From the NCBI RefSeq assembly GCF_003386095.1, contig NZ_QREG01000005.1, positions 165,091-229,090 on the forward strand: DNA of 64,000 nt, read 5' to 3'. The DNA is from Marinoscillum furvescens DSM 4134. GTDB lineage: Bacteria; Bacteroidota; Bacteroidia; Cytophagales; Cyclobacteriaceae. Made by a program: the position numbers and the translations under genes. Below are positions 36,309 to 43,605 of this stretch, piece by piece; position 1 is the first letter of the stretch; each line of letters begins with the position of its first letter. The notes beneath the pieces are model-generated. The model was not told where the DNA came from. It searched no databases and saw only the letters and a list, made by a program, of their open reading frames with translations.

Positions 36309-38444
36309 TTAGATTTCCAAAATTTTAAGAACCACGCGTCGGTTTTTGGCTTTGTTTTCGTCCGAGTCGTTCGGCACAATGGGTTGGCTTTCGCCGTATC
36401 CGCGAGCCACAAATCGCTCTTCCGGAATTTTATTTTCGATCAGAAATTTCACCACACTTTGGGCTCTTCGGTTGGAGAGTGCGGCATTGTACGCGGCTGA
36501 GCCTACATCATCCGTATGCGCTGCTATCTCCACTTTCATGCCTGCATTTTGCTTCATTAGGTCGATCACACGCTGGAGTTCATCGTAGGAGATTTCATTG
36601 AGCTGGTCAGAGTTAGACTCAAAAAGAATGTCCTTGAGGGTGAGGTTGGCACCAGCCAAAAGCGGTTGGAGTTTCATTTCCAGACTTGGCATGGCATCTC
36701 CGGTGCTGACGGAGACTCCTCCGGTGGTACCATCTCCTGAGCTAATGATGGTTTCATCAGGATTTACATCAATCACCGTACTGTTAAAGGCATAGCCCTG
36801 ATCACTGGTAGCTTCTATTTCATAGCGATCGCCCACACGTAGGGCTACGGTTTCGTTGCCTTCCACATCGATGACTTCATCCCGGTTGCGGTTTCGGATG
36901 CGTACTCGTGATCGGATTTTACCATTGTTGACCAGGTCAGCCACGTTGATCTGCAAGTCCCGTTTGTGCGGGAGCATTTCTACATCTCGTATAAATTCTG
37001 GGTATACTACCAGTCCCGATACATCCAGCGTAAAGAATTCACTGTCGAAATGCTCTTTGTCCACGATGATCTCATACAGTTTGCCGAGTGGCAGGTCTAA
37101 TGTAATTCGCCCATCTGCAGTGTTTTCTATGTCCATGAGAAAATCAGAGGCTCCTTGTTCTTTTACTTTGATATTGGCCTGTATTGGCTCGAAAAGATCT
37201 CCATCGTAAATATTGAGGTTGAGACTGGCAGCGTTATACAGCTGGATGTCCTGGTCGATTTCTTTGTATTCATTCTCATTAGAGAGATCGTAGAAAAGTG
37301 ACTGAGACGTATAGCCATTCTTTTTTACTTCGATGTTGTAGTTGCCACCTACGGCCAGTACCACGGTGTATCGTCCATCGTTGGGGTTGTTGTTGATGGT
37401 CATCAGTTCGCCGGAGGTAAATGCATCTGACACTACGATTTCTGCAGCTATACCATCGCCCGTATTGCCATCGGTAATGTAGCCCTGGATGATGATGTTT
37501 TTAAACTGCCTGAGGTGAGGAGGTATTTGCACCGAATAGATTTCGCTGGCATCATAGACATAGTAGAGCAGATCACCCTGTGCAGAAATGGACGAGAACT
37601 GATCCGCTACCGGGGTGTTTACATACTCTAGTGCTACGGGATATTTCCAATCGCCAATATCCGTAAGCTGCGTTTGGTAAAGATCAAAATTGCCCCTTCC
37701 TCCCAGTCTGTTGGAAGCAAAGATGAGGGTGCGGTTATCGGCCATGATGCGGGGAGCTTTTTCACAATCCTGATTGATAGGATAGGGCAGCAGTTCGGGT
37801 ATTCCCCAGCTACCATCAGGTTGTTTTTTGGTCATATACAGACTAAAGCACGCCTTGTTTTCCCATGCTTTGGCGAGCTCTTTGTCTCTTAGTGGTTCGA
37901 ATTTTTGCCTTACAAAATACATGGTTTTGCCATCAGCTGAGATCGATGGAAAGCCTTCGTATCCTGCGCTATTGATAGGTTCGCCAATGTTTTTAGGTTC
38001 CGTCCAGGACTCTCCGTCACGCACCGAGTAGTAGATGTCTTCACTACCATGACCTCCGCGAAAAGAGGCAAAGAAAAAGAGCGTGTTGCCATCAAAGGTG
38101 ATGCTGGGTCCCCCTATTAAGTCAGTAGAGTCTCCGAAGTTGTTGATCGCATCGATGGGTCTGGGCTCGGTCCAGGAGCCATTGACCAGGCGTGAGTCGA
38201 ACAGCTCGTATTTCCCCTGGCGGTTAGACTCGAAGATCATCGTTCGGCCATCAGCCGAAATTGATGGTGCATATTCTACCTTGTCACTGTTGAGTTCTGG
38301 TATCGGCTGGGCAGTGGATCTAAAGAAGTTGATCGTATCTGAATGAGTCCGAAGTGTATCCGGTATCTGAGCTGAGGCCCAAAAGCTAAAGAGCATGAGT
38401 CCTATAGTCCAGATAGTAATTAGGTTGAGTTGGTTTGGTTTCAT
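36309..38444 (-). CDS. OmpA-family protein with PD40 propeller and carboxypeptidase-like domain
   Basis: 711 residues with a signal peptide ending near WASAQ. Residues of about 50-310 hold PD40/WD40-like repeats (SISADGRTMIFESNRQGKYEL and similar), a beta-propeller. A carboxypeptidase-regulatory-like region covers about 320-400 (IIQGYITDGNTGDGIAAEI), further beta domains follow, and the OmpA-C domain covers about 600-705. Its peptidoglycan-binding residues are visible in AAHTDDVGSAAYNAALSNRRA. The domain order matches PorE-like proteins but without a TPR or lipobox at the N-terminus. It starts 6 bp after the CHAT gene stop, so the two are co-transcribed, and probably anchors this system to peptidoglycan. 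Confidence 0.85.
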   Translation of the reverse strand: MKPNQLNLITIWTIGLMLFSFWASAQIPDTLRTHSDTINFFRSTAQPIPELNSDKVEYAPSISADGRTMIFESNRQGKYELFDSRLVNGSWTEPRPIDAINNFGDSTDLIGGPSITFDGNTLFFFASFRGGHGSEDIYYSVRDGESWTEPKNIGEPINSAGYEGFPSISADGKTMYFVRQKFEPLRDKELAKAWENKACFSLYMTKKQPDGSWGIPELLPYPINQDCEKAPRIMADNRTLIFASNRLGGRGNFDLYQTQLTDIGDWKYPVALEYVNTPVADQFSSISAQGDLLYYVYDASEIYSVQIPPHLRQFKNIIIQGYITDGNTGDGIAAEIVVSDAFTSGELMTINNNPNDGRYTVVLAVGGNYNIEVKKNGYTSQSLFYDLSNENEYKEIDQDIQLYNAASLNLNIYDGDLFEPIQANIKVKEQGASDFLMDIENTADGRITLDLPLGKLYEIIVDKEHFDSEFFTLDVSGLVVYPEFIRDVEMLPHKRDLQINVADLVNNGKIRSRVRIRNRNRDEVIDVEGNETVALRVGDRYEIEATSDQGYAFNSTVIDVNPDETIISSGDGTTGGVSVSTGDAMPSLEMKLQPLLAGANLTLKDILFESNSDQLNEISYDELQRVIDLMKQNAGMKVEIAAHTDDVGSAAYNAALSNRRAQSVVKFLIENKIPEERFVARGYGESQPIVPNDSDENKAKNRRVVLKILEI

Positions 38445-38450
38445 AGCATA

Positions 38451-41400
38451 TTACTTTCCTAGCATGACAAATGCGCCCCAGTAGTAGGGCTCTGCATACT
38501 GTGATCGAACAGATAAAATGGCTTGATTAAAAGCATCAAGCTTAGATTTTCCTCCGAGCCAGTGCTTGTAAAACTGACTCATTAGGAGTTGAGTGGTTTG
38601 GTCGTTTACTTTCCAAAGGCTCATGATGAGGTTGTCACACCCTGCTACCATAAATGCACGCTGTAGCCCATAGACTCCTTCACCGTTTTTTACTTCCCCC
38701 AGTCCGGTTTCACATGCCGACATCACCACCAGAGACGTTTGGTCCAGGTGGAGATTCATTACTTCATAGGCTGTGAGTATACCATCTTCTCCTCCAGGTA
38801 TATCTTCATTTTTCATGGTATTTTGTGCGCCGGCAAGCAGTAGTCCTGATCGAAGTAGTGGGTTAAATCGTGCGTTGCGACTAGCCAGCCCTGCTTCATC
38901 ATCTATCTCAGGCAGGTCTTCCAGAAAAAAGCCGTGCGTAGCGATATGCAGTACTTTGGGGCTCGTTATGTTCTTGATGTTGGCTTCATTGGCTTCTTTT
39001 TCTAGAAAGAGTTCATTTTGCCAGGTGGCAGAATTAGCCATGTTTTGGATAGATTTTACCTCTTCCAGTGTTCCGGGGAGCAAAGAGATCTCTTCTCCAA
39101 AACTACGCTCGGTATTGCTGCCAGCCAGCAATAGACTGCCCCTGCCTTTGGAAGACTCGTCTAGTTGGTACTGCGGATAGCCAAACAGGGTCATTCTATT
39201 GTCCGAATCACCACTGGCCTGGTACTCGGTCAATTCTCGTGTATTGCTAAGCAGGCGCACCTTATATCGGTCTATTATGTAAGAATCGCCCTTTGGATTG
39301 TAAAGGGTAGCCAGGTTCACTTTATTGAGTACGCCATCTGCAGATAGGTAAATTGTCTTGATATCATCGTTTATCGTCTCGTCGAAAGGTTTCCAAAAGG
39401 TGTCGTAGGATCGCATATCCTTCACTTTGTACACGATGGAGTTTTTGTAGGTTTTAAACCCCTTGTTTTCCATGTGTGCCCCATCGGCTTTTACAACCAG
39501 TCGTGGAGCAGTAGATGTGTCAGAGCTGAGTATCAAACCTACGTACAGCACAGAGTCTGCTTTCATTTTTTTCTTAACCCGGATGATTTCTATAGCCATT
39601 TGGTCCTGCGTCAGGCTTGTGGCTACTTTTTGCCAGGTAGGCTGCTGCTGCTCAAAGGTGCTGGCAAATGCTGCTGATTTAAGTGAAAGTTCTTTTTCGG
39701 TATCATTGGCCTGGCTTTCCAGGTTAGCGATAGAAATGTCGCTTTGAGCAAGCTCTTCCTGACTCATGTTGTAGGCTTTTACGATACGTTCTTTGAGGCT
39801 GAGCCATTCGTTAAACAACCCTACAAGTTCTGGGTCATTGCTGCTGAGAATCGTGTTTCGAACCTTGTTGGTAGCGTTGAGCAGGAGGGCCTTAGTGGCC
39901 AGCTGCAAGTTATAGATTTGTCCTACGAGCGCCTGCTGTTGTTCGGAGGTGCCTTTTTGAAGTAGGTTGTACTCTACGGCAAATTCTATGTACGACTCAA
40001 ATACAGGTTTGATTTTGCTGTAAAAGGCACTTTTCTCGTTTTCGCTAAGTGAGGGAAAATATTTTTGGATAAAGTCCAGGTACTGGTTGGTGACCTGAGC
40101 GAATAGTGGCTCCGCCTCTTCAAATTGCCCAGTCTTGTGGAGAATGGAGGCCAGCCCATAGAGAGCAAATGCATAGTCTGGATGATTGGTCCCTAATACA
40201 TTTTTTCTGATCTCTACCACTTTTCGGTAATGCAAGAGGGCTTGTTCGTAGTTTTCTAGTTCTTGTTCCAGGGTGGCCAGGTTGTAAAGGGTGCTGGCAT
40301 AGGAAGGATGCTGCTCTCCAAATGTCTGCCGATCGATATCCAATGCTTTGAGGTAAAGCTCGCGCGACTGCTCGTAGTTTTCTTCTTCTTCATAGACGCT
40401 AGCCAGGTTGTGTAGGGTTTTTGAGTACAACGGATGATGAGTGCCCAGGATGGCTTCATCGATCTCAAGTGCTTCTTCCAGTAGCTCACGGGCTGTGGTG
40501 TAATCTTCTTCCAGCTGATGTAGGGTAGCCAGGTTTTCCAATGCAGTAGCATAGTCTGGAGAGTGGCGACCCATGGTCTGTTCATAGATGGATAGTGCCT
40601 TTCCGAATAAGGGTTTTGCAGCGTCCAGATTGCCCATTTTTTGATATAGAAGTGCCAGGCTGTTGCTCACGTTGGCCTGAGCGATGTGGTCTTCACCCAA
40701 AGACTGAGCGTAAATACTCTGTGCTTTTTTTAGCAGCTTTTCAGCTTCACCATAGTCGGCAAGTTGCTTCTTCACCGTGCCTAAATTGGATAGTGTATAG
40801 GCTAAAGAAGGGTCGTTGGGAGGCAAAGTTTGCTCTTTAGTGCTTTTGATTTGCTGTAGCAAATCCAGGGCGTCTGTGTAGCGAGCAGTGTGTAGGTAGA
40901 GCAAGGCCAGATTTTCAAGGGTGGTGAGGTAGTCGGCGTTTTGTGGGCCAAATGCCTTGCGTTTGATTTCTTCTGCATTAAGCAAATGGTGCTCGGCTGC
41001 ATAATAGTTTCCTTGAAGCTGCAGCAGTGAGGAGTAGTTGGTAAGCACTATCGCATATTCAGGGTGATCTTCTCCAAAGCTTTTTTTGAAGATGGGTAAG
41101 ATTTTCTGGATGCTTTGATCTGCTTGTGCATACTTGCCCTGCTGGGTGTAGATGGTAGCTAGTGTGTTATGTATGTAGGCTGTTTTGAGCGCATCAGGTC
41201 CAAATTTTTCCTCGCTGCTGGTTAATGCTTTTTGAGCAGCTAATTCTGCCTCCTGGTACTTGGCTTGCCTCAGAAGTACACGAGCTTGCAGGTTATACAG
41301 TGTGTAAATAATGTCGTTTAATTCATTTTTCTCAGCAATTTCCAGGGCTTTTTGGACTAGCTGTGAGGCCTCACTGAAATTGCCTTCGCTTAGGTATATG

Positions 41401-42485
41401 CTACCCAGGCTTTCCTGAGCCAGTGCAAATGCTTCATCTTTCTCGAATTGCTCCTCTGCATAGATAGAATCTGCCTTTAGCAACAAGTCTCTGGCATCAT
41501 CTGAGCCGCCACTTCTAATCAGGAGGTTGGCATGTGTAATCAGTGCGTGTGCATAAGAGCGGAGGCCGTTTGCTTGGTCTGCTTCTTTTACCCGAAGGAG
41601 GTTTTCCGACAGATTCAGTGCTTTAGCAAACTGTCCCGTTTTCTGTAGGTCGATGACCAGGTTGTTTAGCGCTATGCCATAGGCTTCATCGTCAGTTTGT
41701 TGTAGCTGCTCAAAGTTTTCTTTAGCGAGCTGGTATTTTTGGGTAGCATCTGCAAATCGACCTAGCTCGTCGAGTGCGTCGCCTATTTTTATCAAAATAC
41801 GACCATACTCACCGTTTGGTTTATCATAGCTATAGTAGTCTTCTAGCTCCTGATAGTAGCTGAGAGCCTCTTTAAACTTGCCTTTTGCTGAAAGCAATGC
41901 ACCATAGTTGTAAATGATGTTGAGATAGTCACCATCGAGTTCTTCAAACGTTCGCATGGTGGTTACAGCCTTTTGAAAAAGTGCTAGTGCTTCTTCATCT
42001 TTTTTGAGTTGAAATTTTGCGATGGCCAGATTGCCCTGCATAGTGGCTACCTCATAGCTGTCGTCCGAGTGAAAGGTGCGTGTTACTTCCAGGGATTCTG
42101 TTAGTAGTGGTTCAGCTACACCGTATTCACTACGTGCCATTCGTATGACCGCCAGGTTTTGAAGTGCGAGTGCGTAGTTGGTATTTTTTTCGCCTAAGCT
42201 CAGTAGGATTTCCACTTCATCTTGAGCATAAGAAAGCGCTGCAGCATCGTCGGTGAGGTCGTAGCAAATGATGGACAGCTGTCGTAGAATGGCAGCTTTG
42301 TTTTTTGAGGCTGAGGGTTGGGCTTGCTCTAAAAGTGTTAAAGCTTTTTCAGCAGCAGTTCGAGCCTCTTCTGACTGGTAGTCATTGTAGAGGTCTACGG
42401 ACTGTTGAAAAGCTTGCGCCCAGTCCTGGCCCTGGGCTATGGATACAGCTAGCCCAAGTGTAAGACTCAGCAAAAGTCTGTTCAC
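38451..42485 (-). CDS. Exported TPR-CHAT protein (caspase-like peptidase)
   Basis: 1344 residues. A signal peptide (LLLSLTLGLAVSIAQGQ) sends it out of the cytoplasm. About 20 tetratricopeptide repeats fill residues 25-850, many of the 42-residue kinesin-light-chain type (LATLYxxxGxYxxAExLxxxAL). A linker then leads to a C-terminal CHAT domain at about 1060-1344. The catalytic dyad is intact: His1184 in HIATHGFF and Cys1258 in VMSACETGLG. CHAT proteases are caspase relatives; here the export signal distinguishes it from cytosolic TPR-CHAT proteins of type III-E CRISPR. It is the first gene of an operon with the OmpA-family and TPR-like genes. The target is unknown. Confidence 0.9.
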   Translation of the reverse strand: MNRLLLSLTLGLAVSIAQGQDWAQAFQQSVDLYNDYQSEEARTAAEKALTLLEQAQPSASKNKAAILRQLSIICYDLTDDAAALSYAQDEVEILLSLGEKNTNYALALQNLAVIRMARSEYGVAEPLLTESLEVTRTFHSDDSYEVATMQGNLAIAKFQLKKDEEALALFQKAVTTMRTFEELDGDYLNIIYNYGALLSAKGKFKEALSYYQELEDYYSYDKPNGEYGRILIKIGDALDELGRFADATQKYQLAKENFEQLQQTDDEAYGIALNNLVIDLQKTGQFAKALNLSENLLRVKEADQANGLRSYAHALITHANLLIRSGGSDDARDLLLKADSIYAEEQFEKDEAFALAQESLGSIYLSEGNFSEASQLVQKALEIAEKNELNDIIYTLYNLQARVLLRQAKYQEAELAAQKALTSSEEKFGPDALKTAYIHNTLATIYTQQGKYAQADQSIQKILPIFKKSFGEDHPEYAIVLTNYSSLLQLQGNYYAAEHHLLNAEEIKRKAFGPQNADYLTTLENLALLYLHTARYTDALDLLQQIKSTKEQTLPPNDPSLAYTLSNLGTVKKQLADYGEAEKLLKKAQSIYAQSLGEDHIAQANVSNSLALLYQKMGNLDAAKPLFGKALSIYEQTMGRHSPDYATALENLATLHQLEEDYTTARELLEEALEIDEAILGTHHPLYSKTLHNLASVYEEEENYEQSRELYLKALDIDRQTFGEQHPSYASTLYNLATLEQELENYEQALLHYRKVVEIRKNVLGTNHPDYAFALYGLASILHKTGQFEEAEPLFAQVTNQYLDFIQKYFPSLSENEKSAFYSKIKPVFESYIEFAVEYNLLQKGTSEQQQALVGQIYNLQLATKALLLNATNKVRNTILSSNDPELVGLFNEWLSLKERIVKAYNMSQEELAQSDISIANLESQANDTEKELSLKSAAFASTFEQQQPTWQKVATSLTQDQMAIEIIRVKKKMKADSVLYVGLILSSDTSTAPRLVVKADGAHMENKGFKTYKNSIVYKVKDMRSYDTFWKPFDETINDDIKTIYLSADGVLNKVNLATLYNPKGDSYIIDRYKVRLLSNTRELTEYQASGDSDNRMTLFGYPQYQLDESSKGRGSLLLAGSNTERSFGEEISLLPGTLEEVKSIQNMANSATWQNELFLEKEANEANIKNITSPKVLHIATHGFFLEDLPEIDDEAGLASRNARFNPLLRSGLLLAGAQNTMKNEDIPGGEDGILTAYEVMNLHLDQTSLVVMSACETGLGEVKNGEGVYGLQRAFMVAGCDNLIMSLWKVNDQTTQLLMSQFYKHWLGGKSKLDAFNQAILSVRSQYAEPYYWGAFVMLGK

Positions 42486-42568
42486 GATTTTGTTAGGTTA
42501 GTTAGTGAGTAGTGAATTTAGGAAATTATTGCGCTCTTATGAAGGTGAAAGGCGCTTGCTTTTTCAAA

Positions 42569-42586
42569 ATACCTCCTTTGAGGTAT
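42569..42586 (-). promoter_or_regulatory. Leader hairpin upstream of the TPR-CHAT operon
   Basis: ATACCTC at 42569-42575 pairs perfectly with GAGGTAT at 42580-42586 around a 4-nt loop. On the minus strand the stem runs into TTTTG. If transcription starts near 42615, this would lie in the 5' leader and could act as a weak attenuator or a stability element. Confidence 0.45.
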
Positions 42587-42622
42587 CAAGTTCAGGATGG
42601 ATTGGTTTAATTAGGATGTGAT

Positions 42623-42653
42623 CAAAAATAAAATAGTATGCATGCATACTAAA
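42623..42653 (-). promoter_or_regulatory. Candidate promoter of the TPR-CHAT operon with palindrome in the spacer
   Basis: On the minus strand TATTTTTG (complement of 42623-42630) fits the TAnnTTTG -7 box. A TTTA (complement of 42650-42653) sits 19 nt upstream where TTTG is expected. The spacer is almost filled by the 18-bp perfect palindrome TAGTATGCATGCATACTA at 42634-42651, a position suited to a repressor. The start codon is about 135 bp downstream. Consensus match and palindrome are seen; regulation is inferred. Confidence 0.45.
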
Positions 42654-42814
42654 TTCTTGTCATTTAGTATATTCACGATCAATCATTAAATTGATGTTGC
42701 ATGAAGATCAATCTTAGTCTAACAGAGGTAATCTCAGAAGAGTCTGTTCTAAAAACAGCGTCGATTGAAAAGCGGGCTATCAAAAATGCCAGTCATTACC
42801 CATTCATGGATGCG

Positions 42815-43444
42815 CAAGGTGTTGCAGAGTGGGTTCGACCGGGCTGGCGTTCCAGCCACCGTCTCACGGGTTTTGATAGGGTAGAAAAAAAACCTGATTC
42901 AAAAAGAACTAGTGTGTTGCAAGGTGTTACAGAGTGGGTTCGACCGAGCTGGCGTTCCGGCCACCGTCTCACGGGTTTTGATAGGGTAGAAAAAAAACCT
43001 GATTCAAAAAGAACTAGTGTGTTGCAAGGTGTTACAGAGTGGGTTCGACCGGGCTGGCGTACCAGCCACCGCCTCACGGATTTTGATAGGGTACAAAATA
43101 ACCCTGATTCAAAAAGAACCAGTGTTTTGCAAGGTGTTGCAGAGTGTGCTCGACCGGGCTGGCGTTCCAGCCACCGCCTCACGGATTTTGATAGGATACA
43201 AAAAAACCCTGATTCAAAAAGAACCAGGGTTTCGAAAGGTGGTGCTGAGTGGGTTCGACCGGGCTGGCGCTCCAGCCACCGTCTCACGGGTTTTGATAGG
43301 GTAGAAAAAAACCCTGATTCAAAAAGAACCAGGGTTTCGAAAGGTGGTGCTGAGTGGTCTCGACCGGGCTGGCGCTCCAGCCACCGCCTCATGGATTTTG
43401 ATAGGGTACAAAAAAACCCTGATTCAAAAAGAACCAGGGTTTTG
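42815..43444 (-). repeat. Six-copy 105-bp tandem array derived from the tRNA-Phe 3' half and its terminator
   Basis: Units start at 42815, 42920, 43025, 43130, 43235 and 43340, an exact 105-bp period, and the real tRNA gene continues in register at 43445. Read on the minus strand, each unit holds a copy of tRNA nucleotides 35-73 (from inside the anticodon to the discriminator) with a 16-nt insertion in the T-loop, then a copy of the tRNA terminator hairpin, then about 10 nt of CTACCCTATC-like spacer. The two units next to the tRNA keep the tRNA acceptor sequence exactly; the four distal ones carry shared changes (GTTGCAGAG for GGTGCTGAG) and weaker terminator stems. Confidence 0.93.
43410..43443 (-). 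terminator. Intrinsic terminator of tRNA-Phe
   Basis: On the minus strand AACCCTGGTTC, a TTTTT loop and GAATCAGGGTT (one G-T pair) are followed by a T-run, ending about 7 nt after the tRNA. The same hairpin recurs once in every 105-bp unit, strong in the nearest units and partly decayed in the distal ones. Confidence 0.9.
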
Positions 43445-43449
43445 AAAGG

Positions 43450-43522
43450 TGGTGCTGAGTGGGCTCGAACCACCGACTCACGGATTTTCAGTCCGATGCT
43501 CTACCAACTGAGCTACAGCACC
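43450..43522 (-). tRNA. tRNA-Phe (anticodon GAA)
   Basis: 73 nt. Acceptor GGTGCTG (complement of 43516-43522) pairs with CAGCACC (complement of 43451-43457). The D-arm GCTCAGTTGGTAGAGC, the anticodon loop CTGAAAA with GAA at the complement of 43487-43489, and the T-arm GGTGG-TTCGAGC-CCACT all fold. The anticodon stem has a T-T mismatch at its outer pair (27-43). The 3' CCA is not encoded: the genome reads A-CCT after the acceptor. A consensus promoter lies upstream and a terminator immediately downstream, followed by six tandem copies of the gene's 3' half. Confidence 0.96.
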
Positions 43523-43537
43523 GTGTTAAACGGTGTG

Positions 43538-43568
43538 CAAAACTAGACAAACTTTTAAAACGTGCAAA
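43538..43568 (-). promoter_or_regulatory. Promoter of tRNA-Phe
   Basis: On the minus strand TTTG (complement of 43565-43568), a 19-nt spacer and TAGTTTTG (complement of 43538-43545) match the Bacteroidota primary-sigma consensus TTTG-N19-21-TAnnTTTG exactly. Transcription would begin near 43531, about 9 nt before the mature tRNA 5' end. Confidence 0.85.
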
Positions 43569-43605
43569 TTATTTTTACTGAAAATAATAACAACATTATA
43601 ACCCC

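Larger units (their letters stand above)
42486..42814. other. Intergenic region between the TPR-CHAT gene and the tRNA-Phe repeat array
   Basis: 329 bp that I do not consider coding, although a plus-strand frame crosses part of it. It contains a 7-bp hairpin (42569-42586) and an 18-bp palindrome (42634-42651), plus a weaker inverted pair ATCAAT/ATTGAT around 42679-42696. The remainder is A/T-rich with no recognised gene. Confidence 0.6.

Noticed and set aside
38451..42485. TPR-CHAT as a type III-E CRISPR (craspase) component
   Set aside because: It has a signal peptide, no gRAMP effector or CRISPR array is near, and its partners are exported envelope proteins.
42815..43444. CRISPR-like array
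   Set aside because: Units are contiguous 105-bp copies with no unique spacers, no short palindromic repeat layout and no cas genes in the window.
42701..43546. A 281-codon plus-strand frame with a 35-residue repeat, and a 225-codon minus-strand frame over the same bases
   Set aside because: Both consist of tandem tRNA-derived units whose period is a multiple of three; the plus frame runs antisense through the tRNA-Phe gene. No coding signature other than the open frame.
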